Below are positions 51,689-60,695 of a stretch of DNA of 64,000 nucleotides, in pieces (the stretch's first letter is position 1; every line of letters begins with the position of its first letter). The stretch is from Microcella alkalica (GTDB lineage Bacteria; Actinomycetota; Actinomycetes; Actinomycetales; Microbacteriaceae): positions 62,001-126,000 of the forward strand of contig NZ_JACGWX010000002.1 in the NCBI RefSeq assembly GCF_014137945.1, given 5' to 3'. The notes beneath the pieces were generated by a model. That model had not been told where the DNA came from and made no database searches. It was given only the letters and a program-made list of their open reading frames with translations. The translations under genes were made by a program, and so were the position numbers.

Positions 51689-53026
51689 TCAGCGCACGAC
51701 GGTCGGAAGCACGGGCTCGCCGCGTCCGAGCCGGAAGGCCTCGAGCGGCAGCTCGGCGACCGCGGCCGCGTGGTGCACGCGCGCCCGTCGAACGCCCTCG
51801 GGCCCCACCCAGCGTTCGTCGATCTCGCCGTCGCGCACGAGGGCGACCGTGAGGGGGCGCACGGTGCCGCCGTGCGAGCCGTCCGCGGGCGTCCCCTCGT
51901 CCGCCTCGGGCACTCCGTCCCGATCGTCGTCGACGAGGACGTGCTCGGCGAGGGCCCGCCCGTCGTGCAGGAGCCGCTCGCCGCGCTTCGCGCCGCCGAG
52001 CGACACCTTCTCCGGGCTTTTCTTCGCCACGGGCATCCACTGCTCGGAGGCGTCGCCGCGATGCGCGACGAGCTTGTAGACGAACCCGGCGGCGGGGGAG
52101 CCCGAGCCCGTGACGACCGCGGTGCCGACGCCGAAGCTGTCGACGGGAGCACCGCGGAGGGCCGCGATCGTGTGCTCGTCGAGGTCGTTCGTGACGGTGA
52201 TGCGCGTGCCGGTGGCGCCGAGCGAGTCGAGCTGCGCGCGCACCTCGCGCACGAGCTCGGGCAGATCGCCGGAATCCAAGCGAACCGCCCCGAGCGACGG
52301 GCCGGCGACGCGCACGGCTGTCTCGATGGCGGCGCGCACGTCGTAGGTGTCGACGAGGAGGGTCGTCCCGGCGCCGAGCGACTCGACCTGGGCGCGGAAC
52401 GCTTCCTCCTCGCTGTCGTGCAGAAGGGTGAACGAGTGCGCCGCGGTGCCCATCGTCGGGATTCCCCAGCGCCGCCCCGCCTCGAGGTTCGAGGTGGCGC
52501 TGAATCCGGCGATGTAGGCGGCGCGCGCGGCGGCGACGGCGGCCTCCTCGCCCGTGCGGCGCGAGCCCATCTCGGCCAGAGGGCGCCCGTCAGCGGCGGC
52601 GACCATGCGGGCGGCGGCCGTCGCGACCGCTGTGTCGTGATTGAGGATGCTCAGCACGACCGTCTCGAGCACGACCGCCTCGGCGAAGGTCCCGGTGACC
52701 GTCAGCAGCGGCGAGTTCGGGAAGTACAGCTCGCCCTCCCGGTAGCCGTGCACGCTTCCCGTGAAGCGGTAGTCGGCAAGGTACTGCAGCGTCGCCTCGT
52801 CGACGACGCCGTTGTCGCTCAGCCAGTCGAGCTCGTCGGTGCCGAAGCGGAAGTCGGCGATGGCGTCGAGCACGCGGCCCGTGCCGGCGACGACGCCGAA
52901 GCGGCGACCGCCAGGAAGGCGGCGGCCGAATACCTCGAACACGCACGGCCGATGCGCCCGACCCGAGCGCAGCGCGGCCTCGATCATCGTCAGCTCGTAG
53001 CGGTCGGTGAGCAGCGCTGTCGTCAC
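51689..53026 (-). CDS. pncB: nicotinate phosphoribosyltransferase
   Basis: A protein of 445 residues: LLTDRYELTMIEAALRSGRAH at the start, ETVVLSILNHDTAVATAAARMV, MGSRRTGEEAAVAAARAAYIAGF, GTAAHSFTLLHDSEEEAF carrying the regulatory histidine, and VRLDSGDLPEL. It makes nicotinate mononucleotide for NAD salvage. ATG 53026 fits the family N-terminus. The C-terminal 60 residues form the extra domain seen in actinobacterial members. It converges with tctA and diverges from the photolyase gene with only 30 bp between starts. Confidence 0.93.
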   Translation of the reverse strand: MTTALLTDRYELTMIEAALRSGRAHRPCVFEVFGRRLPGGRRFGVVAGTGRVLDAIADFRFGTDELDWLSDNGVVDEATLQYLADYRFTGSVHGYREGELYFPNSPLLTVTGTFAEAVVLETVVLSILNHDTAVATAAARMVAAADGRPLAEMGSRRTGEEAAVAAARAAYIAGFSATSNLEAGRRWGIPTMGTAAHSFTLLHDSEEEAFRAQVESLGAGTTLLVDTYDVRAAIETAVRVAGPSLGAVRLDSGDLPELVREVRAQLDSLGATGTRITVTNDLDEHTIAALRGAPVDSFGVGTAVVTGSGSPAAGFVYKLVAHRGDASEQWMPVAKKSPEKVSLGGAKRGERLLHDGRALAEHVLVDDDRDGVPEADEGTPADGSHGGTVRPLTVALVRDGEIDERWVGPEGVRRARVHHAAAVAELPLEAFRLGRGEPVLPTVVR

Positions 53027-53056
53027 GCGCTCAGCCTACGGCTCTAGCGTTCGAGC

Positions 53057-54535
53057 GTGACCGACCCCACCCGCTGGCTCACCGCCGAGCAGCTCGGCCC
53101 GCACTTCGACGACGGCGGGCGCATCATCCTCATCGAGAACCACGAGGTCTTCCGCCGCCGGCCGACGCACCGGCTCAAGGCGCACCTGTACCTGAGCGCG
53201 CTGCGGCACCGCGCGCGCGAGCTCGGCGACCGCGGCGAGCTCGTCGAGGCGCCGTCCTACGCCGCCGCGCTGCGCGAGCGCGGGCTCACCGGTGAGCGAC
53301 TCGAGGTGGTCGGCGCGACCTCGTGGGCGCAGGCCCGGCTCGTCGAGCGGCTCGGGGCGAGCATCCTGCCCGATCGGGGAATCGTGACCGACCGCGCGAC
53401 GTTCGCGGCGTGGGCCGAGGGGAGGAAGCCGACCCAGCTGCTCATGGACCGCTTCTACCGCGAGGTCCGCGAGCGCACCGGCATCCTCATGGAGGGCGGA
53501 GAGCCCGTCGGCGGGCAGTTCAGCTTCGACCACGACAACCGGCAGCGCCCGCCGAAGGGGGCGGTGTCGCTCGGGCTGCCCGACCCGTGGCGGCCCGTCG
53601 AGGACGACATCGATGCGAGCGTGCGCGAGACGCTCGATCGTCTCGAGGCCGACGGGGTGCGCTTTCTGGGGGCGGATGCTCCGCGCGCGTTCGCCGCGAC
53701 GCGCGACGAGGCCCTCGCCGCCCTCGACGACTTCATCGGCACGCGGCTGACCGACTTCGGCCCGTTCGAGGACGCAAGCCTGCAGGGCGATGACACCATG
53801 GCGCACAGCCGCCTCAGCGTGCCGCTCAATCTGGGGCTGCTGCACCCGCTCGAGATCGTCGACCGCGTCGTCGCCGCCCACCGGGACGGCGCCGCCCCGC
53901 TCAACAGCGCCGAGGGCATCGTGCGACAGCTCATCGGATGGCGCGACTGGGTCTGGCACCTCTACTGGCACCTCGGGCCCGACTACGTCGAGCGCAGCAA
54001 CCACCTCGGCGCGACGACGCCGCTGCCCGCCGAGTGGTGGCAGCTCGACGGCGCGCAGATCGAGGCCCGCTGCCTGAGCCACGTGCTCGACGGCGCCGGT
54101 CGCACGGGCTACGCGCACCACATCCAGCGCCTCATGGTGCTCGGCAACTTCTCGCTGCAGCGCGGGTACGACCCGGCCGAGCTCACGGCGTGGTTCCAGG
54201 GCGCGTTCGTCGACGGCACGCCGTGGGTCATGCCCGCGAACGTCGTCGGCATGAGCCAGTTCGCCGACGGCGGCATGGTTGCGACGAAGCCCTACGCCTC
54301 GGGCGGGGCGTACATCGACCGGATGAGCGACTTCTGCGGGTCGTGCCGGTTCTCGCCCTCGAAGAGGCTGGGCGAGGATGCGTGCCCGTTCACCGCCGGG
54401 TACTGGGCGGTCCTCGACCGGGTCGAGCCGCGCATCCGCGGCAATCACCGCATGGCGCAGCCGCTCGCCGGGCTGCGCCGCCTCGCCGATCGCGAGGAGG
54501 TCGTCGCGCAGGAGCGCGCCCGGACGGCGTACTGA
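53057..54535 (+). CDS. iron-sulfur cryptochrome/photolyase (FeS-BCP, PhrB-like)
   Basis: A protein of 492 residues starting from GTG 53057. It has a Rossmann-like N-terminal domain (IILIENHEVFRRRPTHRLKAHLYLSA), GGQFSFDHDNRQ, and the FAD-binding helical domain (NLGLLHPLEIVDRVV, GIVRQLIGWRDWVWHLYWHLG, HHIQRLMVLGNFSLQRG). Four cysteines at 339, 427, 430 and 443 (ARCLSH, DFCGSC, DACPFT) match the [4Fe-4S] ligand pattern of bacterial (6-4) photolyases. It repairs UV lesions in light; lumazine-type antenna binding is known in relatives. It differs in type from the protein at 31935. Confidence 0.9.
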   Translation: MTDPTRWLTAEQLGPHFDDGGRIILIENHEVFRRRPTHRLKAHLYLSALRHRARELGDRGELVEAPSYAAALRERGLTGERLEVVGATSWAQARLVERLGASILPDRGIVTDRATFAAWAEGRKPTQLLMDRFYREVRERTGILMEGGEPVGGQFSFDHDNRQRPPKGAVSLGLPDPWRPVEDDIDASVRETLDRLEADGVRFLGADAPRAFAATRDEALAALDDFIGTRLTDFGPFEDASLQGDDTMAHSRLSVPLNLGLLHPLEIVDRVVAAHRDGAAPLNSAEGIVRQLIGWRDWVWHLYWHLGPDYVERSNHLGATTPLPAEWWQLDGAQIEARCLSHVLDGAGRTGYAHHIQRLMVLGNFSLQRGYDPAELTAWFQGAFVDGTPWVMPANVVGMSQFADGGMVATKPYASGGAYIDRMSDFCGSCRFSPSKRLGEDACPFTAGYWAVLDRVEPRIRGNHRMAQPLAGLRRLADREEVVAQERARTAY

Positions 54536-54776
54536 ACCGTGCCCGTTGAGTGTGCTGCCGGCGCCACCTGGCGCACTGAGCGGTGACGAACCGGCCCGGC
54601 TCGTGGTGCCCGCATGCATCGGGGCGGAGATTCGCGGGGAACGCCCTTGCCGTTTTCGGTGTGTGTCCTTCGCGGCACATGCCGCGAGCGTCGCCTCTGT
54701 GCCATCAGCGGCACACTCGCGAATCGCGTCGACCACGCCCCGCCATGCAGAACGCCCGCCCCTCTAGACTCGCGGG
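54536..54776. other. intergenic region before murI with two small hairpins
   Basis: No gene is seen in these 241 bases. Two short inverted repeats are present: 54671-54686 (6-bp arms cgcggc/gccgcg, 4-base loop) and 54698-54715 (6-bp arms tgtgcc/ggcaca, 6-base loop). They could end the photolyase transcript. The murI promoter should lie after them, but no clear -10/-35 pair stands out. Confidence 0.35.
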
Positions 54777-55616
54777 GTGAGCAGCGCGCCGATCGGAGTC
54801 TTCGATTCCGGCGTCGGCGGCCTCACCGTCGCCCGCGCGATCATCGACCAGCTGCCGCACGAGCAGCTGCTCTACCTCGGCGACACGGCGAACGGCCCCT
54901 ACGGCCCGCGCCCGATCGCCGAGGTGCGCGAGCACGCTCTGGCGGTGCTCGACGAGCTCGTCGACCAGGGCGTCAAAGCGCTCGTGATCGCGTGCAACAC
55001 CGCGAGCGCGGCGATGTTCCGCGACGCGCGCGAGCGCTTCGAGCAGGGCCACGGCATCCCCGTCATCGAGGTCATCCAGCCGGCCGTCCGCCAGGCGGTG
55101 CGTCGCACCCGCACGAAGCGCATCGGCGTCATCGGCACCGAGGGCACGATCCGCTCGGGCGCGTACACCGACGCGTTCGTCGCCGACCCCGAGCTCGTCA
55201 TCACGACCGCCGCAGCGCCGCGCTTCGTCGAATTCGTCGAGTCCGGCATCACGACCGGCCACGAGCTCATGGCCGTCGCCGACGAGTACCTCGCGCCGCT
55301 GCGCGAGGCCGAGATCGACACCCTCGTGCTCGGCTGCACCCACTATCCGCTCCTCGCCGGAGCGATCCAGTACGTCGTCGGCCCCGAGGTCTCGCTCGTC
55401 TCGAGCGCGGAGGAGACCGCCTACGACGTCTACCGACGCCTCGTCGAGCACGACATCCTGTCGCAGACGACGGATGCTCCGCGCCACGTCTTCGAGGCCA
55501 CAGGCCCCGACACGCAGCGATTCCGGCAGCTCGCCGCCCGCTTCCTCGGCCCCGAGGTCTCACACGTCGAGACCTTCGCGACCGGCACCATCCCCCTCCC
55601 GAAAGGCACCCCATGA
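54777..55616 (+). CDS. murI: glutamate racemase
   Basis: A protein of 279 residues: [17 protein letters not shown] at the N-terminus (catalytic-site aspartate/serine), [13 protein letters not shown], the first catalytic cysteine in [10 protein letters not shown], and the second in [15 protein letters not shown]. It converts L- to D-glutamate for peptidoglycan. The start is GTG 54777. It overlaps rph by 4 bases, giving the murI-rph-rdgB operon typical of actinobacteria. Confidence 0.96.
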   Translation: MSSAPIGVFDSGVGGLTVARAIIDQLPHEQLLYLGDTANGPYGPRPIAEVREHALAVLDELVDQGVKALVIACNTASAAMFRDARERFEQGHGIPVIEVIQPAVRQAVRRTRTKRIGVIGTEGTIRSGAYTDAFVADPELVITTAAAPRFVEFVESGITTGHELMAVADEYLAPLREAEIDTLVLGCTHYPLLAGAIQYVVGPEVSLVSSAEETAYDVYRRLVEHDILSQTTDAPRHVFEATGPDTQRFRQLAARFLGPEVSHVETFATGTIPLPKGTP

Positions 55617-56374
55617 CCACGATCGCCGAATCCACGGGCCTCGGCTCGAGCAGGCGCGCTGACGGCCGCGCCGCCGACGAGCTGCGCCCCGTCACGATCG
55701 AGCGCGGCTGGAGCGCCCAGGCCGAGGGCAGCGCGCTCATCAGCTTCGGCGGCACGAAGGTGCTGTGCACGGCGAGCTTCACGAACGGCGTGCCGCGTTG
55801 GCTCACCGGCAAGGGCAAGGGCTGGGTCACCGCCGAGTACGGCATGCTGCCGCGCTCGACCAACAGCCGCATGGACCGCGAGAGCGTCAAGGGGAAGGTC
55901 GGCGGGCGCACGCACGAGATCTCGCGCCTCATCGGCCGGAGCCTGCGCGCCGTCGTCGACACGAAGGCGCTCGGCGAGAACACGATCGTCATCGACTGCG
56001 ACGTGCTGCAGGCCGACGGCGGCACCCGCACTGCCGCGATCACGGGCGCCTACGTCGCGCTCGCCGACGCGATCGAGTGGGGCCGCGGGCAGGGCTTCAT
56101 CGGCAAGAAGGCCGTCGCCCTCAAGGACTCGGTCGCGGCGATCAGCGTCGGCATCATCGACGGCATCCCGCTGCTCGACCTGCCCTACGTCGAGGACGTC
56201 CGTGCCGAGACCGACATGAACGTCGTCGTCACCGGGTCGGGGAAGTTCGTCGAGGTGCAGGGCACGGCCGAGGGCGCGCCGTTCGACCGCGCCGAGCTCG
56301 ACGCGCTGCTCGACCTCGCGCTCGGCGGGTGCCGCACGCTCGCCGAGCACCAGCGCGAGGCGCTCGGACTGTGA
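55613..56374 (+). CDS. rph: ribonuclease PH
   Basis: A protein of 253 residues: [83 protein letters not shown], and [17 protein letters not shown], which are the phosphorolytic RNase PH signatures. It trims tRNA 3' ends using phosphate. ATG 55613 overlaps the murI stop; a much longer in-frame extension upstream covers murI in another frame and is not real. The stop overlaps the next start (GTGA). Confidence 0.96.
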   Translation: MTTIAESTGLGSSRRADGRAADELRPVTIERGWSAQAEGSALISFGGTKVLCTASFTNGVPRWLTGKGKGWVTAEYGMLPRSTNSRMDRESVKGKVGGRTHEISRLIGRSLRAVVDTKALGENTIVIDCDVLQADGGTRTAAITGAYVALADAIEWGRGQGFIGKKAVALKDSVAAISVGIIDGIPLLDLPYVEDVRAETDMNVVVTGSGKFVEVQGTAEGAPFDRAELDALLDLALGGCRTLAEHQREALGL

Positions 56375-57015
56375 GCAGCGCTGACGCCGTGGGCACCGGC
56401 TCGCCGATGCGGGTCGTCGTCGCGACGCACAACGCGCACAAGGTGCAGGAGCTCCAGCGCATCCTCGGCGCCCGCGTGCCGGGCCTCGAGCTTCTCGCCT
56501 ACGACGGGCCCGCGCCCGAGGAGGACGGCGACTCGTTCGCCGCGAACGCCCTCATCAAGGCCAGGGCGGCGGCCGCGCACAGCGGGCTCCCCGCGATCGC
56601 GGACGATTCTGGGATCTCGGTGGATGCCCTGGGCGGCGCCCCGGGCATCCATTCGGCCTACTATTCGGGCACGCGCGACGACGCGGCCAACGTGCGCCAC
56701 CTGCTGAGCGAGCTCGCCGCGCTCGGCTCCGACGCCGACCGCACCGCGCAGTTCGCGTGCGCCGCGGCGCTCGTCGACCCGACCGAGACGGTCGACGGGG
56801 CTCCGTTCGAGACCGTCGAGCTCGGCATCTGGCCTGGCCGGGTCGCCGCCGAGGCCGCCGGCGGGGGAGGGTTCGGCTACGACCCGATCTTCCTTCCCGA
56901 TGGGCTGACCGTCACGAGCGCGGAGATCACCGCCGACGAGAAGAACGCGATCAGCCACCGCGCGCTCGCCTTCGCGGCGCTCGCCGCGGTGCTGCGCGAG
57001 CGCGCGGCCCGCTAG
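56371..57015 (+). CDS. rdgB: non-canonical purine NTP pyrophosphatase (HAM1/RdgB)
   Basis: A protein of 214 residues from GTG 56371 (overlapping the rph stop), or 202 residues from ATG 56407, where the family proper begins ([19 protein letters not shown]). It has [43 protein letters not shown], and [35 protein letters not shown]. It hydrolyses ITP, dITP and XTP to keep them out of nucleic acids. The overlap makes the GTG start the more likely one. It ends the operon. Confidence 0.94.
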   Translation: MSSADAVGTGSPMRVVVATHNAHKVQELQRILGARVPGLELLAYDGPAPEEDGDSFAANALIKARAAAAHSGLPAIADDSGISVDALGGAPGIHSAYYSGTRDDAANVRHLLSELAALGSDADRTAQFACAAALVDPTETVDGAPFETVELGIWPGRVAAEAAGGGGFGYDPIFLPDGLTVTSAEITADEKNAISHRALAFAALAAVLRERAAR

Positions 57016-57289
57016 CCGCGCCCCGCCCCCGCTGACGCACGCGGCCCGCGCCCCGCCGCGCCCTGCCGCGCCCTGCACCGCCCTGCGGTTGTGCCGGCTC
57101 GTCGCACGTGAGCCCGAACTTTCAGCCGCAATCGCGACGAACGGGCCCGCTCGACGACTCTTCCCCACCAGATCACGCATCCGTGGCGAGAGCACGGGGA
57201 AGTTCACCTCACCTCGCCACGAACACGTGATCTCGGGCGGCGGGCCGTCGCACGGCGGGTCGAGCGACCCCGCCCCCTACCCTGGAGTC
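57016..57289 (+). promoter_or_regulatory. structured leader/terminator region upstream of mntR
   Basis: No gene is seen in these 274 bases. An extended inverted repeat lies at 57171-57232: outer arms gatcacg (57171-57177) and cgtgatc (57226-57232), a 4x4 internal loop, inner arms cgtggcgag (57182-57190) and ctcgccacg (57213-57221), all perfect, around a 22-base loop. A second pairing, tcgtcgc 57099-57105 with gcgacga 57134-57140, lies upstream. It may terminate rdgB, or form a structured mntR leader; it does not match the manganese (yybP-ykoY) riboswitch core that I know. Short gccctgc repeats at 57052-57084 look like GC-rich low complexity. Confidence 0.45.
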
Positions 57290-57994
57290 ATGGTCGAATC
57301 CGGGGTGCGCGCGGCGCTCAGCGGCGCCACCTCGACGGCCGTCGACGACTACCTCAAGACGATCTACTCGCACACCGAGTGGCAGCCCGACCCGATCACG
57401 CCGAGCCAGCTCGCCGCGCGTCTCGGTCTCGCTCCGTCGAGCGTCACAGAGATGGTGAAGAAGCTCGCCGCCGCGGGTCTCGTCGACCATCGCCCGTACT
57501 CGGCGATCACGCTCACGGCCGACGGCGAGCGTCGCGCCCTTGCGATGCTCCGCCGCCACCGGCTCATCGAGTCGTGGCTCGTTCGCGTGCACGGCTACGG
57601 CTGGGACGAGGTCGACGAGGAGGCAGAGGTGCTCGAGCACGCCATCAGCGATCGACTGCTCGACGCGATCGATGCGCAGCTCGGGCACCCCGAGCGCGAC
57701 CCGCACGGCGACCTCATCCCGAGCGCGGCGGGCGACCTCACGCGGCCCGACGCCGTGCGCCTCGACGCCGCACCGTTCGGCTTCGCGGGCAGCGTAGTGC
57801 GCATCAGCGACCGCGACCCCGACACGCTGCGCGTTCTCGACCGGCTCGGCATCGCGCTCGACGCCCTGCTGCGGGTCGCCGAGGAACCCGCCGAGTCGGC
57901 AGGCGTCTCGATCGTGCGGGCGACGGGCGGCCCCGTGGTGATCTCGCCGAGCGTCGCGGCATCGGTGTGGCTCGAGAGAAGCATCCGGGCCTAA
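57290..57994 (+). CDS. mntR: DtxR/MntR-family metal-dependent repressor
   Basis: A protein of 234 residues: a winged helix (VDDYLKTIYSHTEWQPDPITPSQLAARLGLAPSSVTEMVKKLAAAGLVDH), the dimerisation/metal region RRHRLIESWLVRVHGYGWDEVDEEAEVLEHAIS, and a C-terminal SH3-like FeoA domain from about residue 145. DtxR-family proteins repress metal uptake when bound to Mn or Fe; the mntH gene directly downstream points to manganese. ATG 57290 follows cctggagtc; longer starts run back into the leader hairpin. Its TAA stop is also part of the mntH promoter. Confidence 0.92.
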   Translation: MVESGVRAALSGATSTAVDDYLKTIYSHTEWQPDPITPSQLAARLGLAPSSVTEMVKKLAAAGLVDHRPYSAITLTADGERRALAMLRRHRLIESWLVRVHGYGWDEVDEEAEVLEHAISDRLLDAIDAQLGHPERDPHGDLIPSAAGDLTRPDAVRLDAAPFGFAGSVVRISDRDPDTLRVLDRLGIALDALLRVAEEPAESAGVSIVRATGGPVVISPSVAASVWLERSIRA

Positions 57995-58012
57995 TATTTC
58001 GGTATGCCGAAA
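57992..58012 (+). promoter_or_regulatory. mntH promoter with MntR-like operator overlapping the start codon
   Basis: TAATAT (57992-57997) looks like a -10 element and ends 6 bases before ATG 58004, the distance expected for a leaderless transcript starting at the A of ATG. A perfect 6-bp inverted repeat tttcgg (57997-58002) / ccgaaa (58007-58012) with a 4-base centre straddles the start codon. Binding of MntR there would block transcription. No ribosome site precedes the ATG, which supports leaderless expression. Confidence 0.6.
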
Positions 58013-59275
58013 AATACGACGGATGCACTGCCCACTGCCGTACCCGCCGTGACGGCCGCCCGACGAGGGCTCCTCATCGTCCCACTGCTCGGCCCGGCGA
58101 TGGTGGCCGGTGTTGCGTATCTCGACCCGGGGAACGTCGCGGCGAACATGACCGCGGGCGCCGTCTTCGGCTACCTCCTCGTGTGGGTCGTCGTGTCGGC
58201 GAACATCATGGCGTGGCTCATCCAGTACCTGTCGGCGAAGCTCGGCATCGTCACCGGCGAGAGCCTGCCGGAGGCGCTCGGCAAGCGATTCCGGTCGCGG
58301 CCGACCCGCTACGGCTACTGGCTTCAGGCGGAAGCCGTAGCGATGGCGACCGATGTCGCCGAGGTGATCGGCGGCGCCGTCGCGCTGTATCTGCTGTTCG
58401 ACCTTCCGCTCATCGTGGGCGGGCTCATCACGGGCGTCGTGTCGATGCTGCTGCTCGTCGTGCAGTCCGAGCACGGGGCGAAGCCGTTCGAGCGCGTCAT
58501 CACCGGGCTCATGGTCATTATCGCCGTCGGATTCTGCGCCGGGCTCGTGATCGGTCCTCCCGACCCCGCCGAGGCCGTGGCGGGTCTTGTGCCGCAGTTC
58601 GACGGCACCGACTCGGTGCTGCTCGCGGCGAGCATTCTCGGCGCGACCGTGATGCCGCACGCGATCTACGCGCACTCCGCCCTCACGCGAGACCGCTTCG
58701 GGCTGGTCGCAGCGGGCGTCGAGCGCCGTCGAGTGCTCCGCGCGACGAAAATCGACGTGACGATCGCGCTCGCAATCGCCGGCACCGTCAACGTCGTCAT
58801 CCTGCTGCTCGCGGCCGCGAATCTGGAGGGCATCGAGGGAACCGATTCACTCGAGGGCGCGCACGCCGCGCTCGGCGCGGCGCTCGGAGAGCCGGTCGCG
58901 CTGCTCTTCGCGATCGGTCTGCTCGCCTCGGGGCTCGCGTCGACGTCGGTCGGCGCCTACGCGGGAGCGGAGATCATGCGCGGGCTGCTGCGCGTGAACA
59001 TCCCGCTCCTCGTGCGGCGCGCGATCACGATCGCTCCTGCTCTGCTGCTGCTGGTGCTCGGTGTCGACCCGACGCTCGCGCTCGTGCTGAGTCAGGTGGT
59101 GCTGAGCTTCGGCATCCCCTTCGCGCTCATCCCGCTCGTGCGCCTCACGGCCGATCGCTCCATCATGGGCTCGTCGGTCAACAGTCGACTCACGACCGCG
59201 CTCGCGATCATCGCGGCCGGGCTTCTCATCACGCTCAACGTGACGCTTCTCGTGCTCGTCGCGACCGGTGCGTAG
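58004..59275 (+). CDS. mntH: Nramp-family divalent metal (Mn) transporter
   Basis: A membrane protein of 423 residues with about 11 helices. The metal-binding motif DPGN is at residues 41-44 (YLDPGNVAANMTAG) and MPH at 217-219 (ATVMPHAIYAHSALT), with TTP-like turns near AEVIGGAVALYLLF. It imports Mn(II) with protons. ATG 58004 lies inside an inverted repeat and has no ribosome site. It follows the mntR stop by 9 bases and the two form one regulatory unit, though mntH seems to have its own promoter. Confidence 0.95.
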   Translation: MPKNTTDALPTAVPAVTAARRGLLIVPLLGPAMVAGVAYLDPGNVAANMTAGAVFGYLLVWVVVSANIMAWLIQYLSAKLGIVTGESLPEALGKRFRSRPTRYGYWLQAEAVAMATDVAEVIGGAVALYLLFDLPLIVGGLITGVVSMLLLVVQSEHGAKPFERVITGLMVIIAVGFCAGLVIGPPDPAEAVAGLVPQFDGTDSVLLAASILGATVMPHAIYAHSALTRDRFGLVAAGVERRRVLRATKIDVTIALAIAGTVNVVILLLAAANLEGIEGTDSLEGAHAALGAALGEPVALLFAIGLLASGLASTSVGAYAGAEIMRGLLRVNIPLLVRRAITIAPALLLLVLGVDPTLALVLSQVVLSFGIPFALIPLVRLTADRSIMGSSVNSRLTTALAIIAAGLLITLNVTLLVLVATGA

Positions 59276-59329
59276 GAGCGGTTCACGGTCGAGCGGGCGC
59301 GATCGGAACCCGACGGGCCGGATGCGCGG

Positions 59330-60187
59330 CTAGAGCAGCCCGTCGGGCTTCTCGTGAGCGCCGTCGGGCTTGCCGAGCAGCTTGCGCGGGTCGCCGCCGC
59401 GGCGCTTGGCGCCGGCCGGCTCGACCTCCTCCGCGTCCCCGCGGCGCCGGGCGTGCGCGGGGGCCTCGTGGCGGCCGTCGTGCTCGGGCTCGTCGAGGCG
59501 GACGATCTCAATCTCGATCGGAGTGCCCGCGCGTGCAGCCGCCTCCTCCTGCTTGCGCTCGTGGCGCTCCTTGAGCGCGTGGTATCCGATGCCCGCGAGC
59601 GCCATGCCGATGACGATGAGCAGGACGATCTCGATGTACTCGGTGACGACCTCCGCGACGCCGGGGATGTGGGCGACGCCCCACCCGAGGACGGTGAGTC
59701 CCACGGCCCACAGGAAGGCGCCGAGCGTGTCGAAGATGAGGAAGGTGCGGTAGTTCATCCGTCCCACGCCCGCGGCGACCGGCGCGATCGTGCGGACGAC
59801 GCCGATGAAGCGGGCGATCGTGACGGCGAAGCCGCCGTACTTGGCGAAGAAGGCCTCGGTGCGGGCGACGCTCTTCTTGGAGAAGAAGCCGGCCGACTTC
59901 TTCTCGAAGATCGCGGGGCCCGCCTTCCGTCCGATCCAGTAGCCGAGGTTGTCGCCGCCCATCGTGGCGATCATGATCGACAGCGAGACGACCCAGATCG
60001 GCTGCGGGATGACGCCCGTGTAGGTGAGAACGCCCGTGATGACGAGGAGCGTGTCGCCGGGCAGGAGGACGCCGACGAGGAGGCCCGTCTCGACGAACAC
60101 GATCGCGCACACGACGAGCAGAGCCCACGGGCCGGCGCCCGTGATGATGCCTTCCACGTCGAAGAGACCGATGTCGGTCGCGAGCAT
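59330..60187 (-). CDS. DedA-family membrane protein
   Basis: A protein of 285 residues. The SNARE-associated/DedA core has FVETGLLVGVLLPGDTLLVITG, GDNLGYWIGRKAGPAIF, FFAKYGGFAVTIARFIGVVRTIAPVAAGVGRM and the last helices near residue 190. A charged C-terminal tail of about 75 residues, rich in Glu, Arg, Lys, Ala and Gly, follows and is probably cytoplasmic. DedA proteins are lipid scramblase-like transporters of undecaprenyl phosphate or phospholipids. ATG 60187 fits the hydrophobic start; a longer frame adds a Pro-rich 14 residues. It converges on mntH. Confidence 0.9.
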   Translation of the reverse strand: MLATDIGLFDVEGIITGAGPWALLVVCAIVFVETGLLVGVLLPGDTLLVITGVLTYTGVIPQPIWVVSLSIMIATMGGDNLGYWIGRKAGPAIFEKKSAGFFSKKSVARTEAFFAKYGGFAVTIARFIGVVRTIAPVAAGVGRMNYRTFLIFDTLGAFLWAVGLTVLGWGVAHIPGVAEVVTEYIEIVLLIVIGMALAGIGYHALKERHERKQEEAAARAGTPIEIEIVRLDEPEHDGRHEAPAHARRRGDAEEVEPAGAKRRGGDPRKLLGKPDGAHEKPDGLL

Positions 60188-60331
60188 GGCGGCTCCCTGT
60201 TCGTCGGAAGGAGGTGGAGGTCTCGACAAGGCTAGTGCCCGATTCCTTAGAATCCGTCGTCTCGTCGGCGGGAACTTCTACGCTCGTCGTGCAGTGGCCG
60301 GACTGCTCGATTCGAGTCAGGAGGGAGCCCC

Positions 60332-60667
60332 TTGTCGCAGCGCGTAAACCATTGGCATCCGCTCCTCGCCGCGGTCGAGCAGGAGCCCGGGCTGTGGCAT
60401 CTCGCCTCGCAGACCGGCCCGTACGCGGTCGTGCGCCTCGTGGAGATCGGCGGAGAGCGCGGCTATCGTGCGACGACCTTCTCCGAGCCGCGTCACCTGA
60501 TCGGCTACCGCCGCACGCTCCGCGGGGCATGCGAGGCCGCGCACCGCGACTGGCTGCGTCGGCACGGCCCCGACCCCGGGACGGAGCAGTACCCCGACCT
60601 CTCGGGCGGTTCTCGCAGACCCCCGATCGAGTCACCGGCGGCGGGCACCGCATCGACGGTCGGGTAG
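60332..60667 (+). CDS. hypothetical protein, paralogue of the gene at 63360
   Basis: A protein of 111 residues from TTG 60332, supported by a strong ribosome site (aggaggg, 6 bases upstream). The core [37 protein letters not shown] and [20 protein letters not shown] is shared, at roughly 60% by eye, with the protein at 63360. The core is about 80 residues, followed by a Pro/Ser/Thr-rich tail. It is not recognised as a known domain. It has no signal or membrane segment. The gene lies 28 bp before the lactate permease gene. Confidence 0.7.
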   Translation: MSQRVNHWHPLLAAVEQEPGLWHLASQTGPYAVVRLVEIGGERGYRATTFSEPRHLIGYRRTLRGACEAAHRDWLRRHGPDPGTEQYPDLSGGSRRPPIESPAAGTASTVG

Positions 60668-60695
60668 CCTCGGGCCGTCAGGAGGGGGCGGACGC

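Noticed and set aside
57052-57084. Short tandem gccctgc-like repeats upstream of mntR
   Set aside because: Irregular, GC-only and short. They look like low-complexity intergenic drift rather than a CRISPR or iteron array.
57171-57232. Manganese (yybP-ykoY) riboswitch before mntR
   Set aside because: A stem structure exists, but the conserved core sequence of that riboswitch is not visible, so only a structured inverted repeat is reported.
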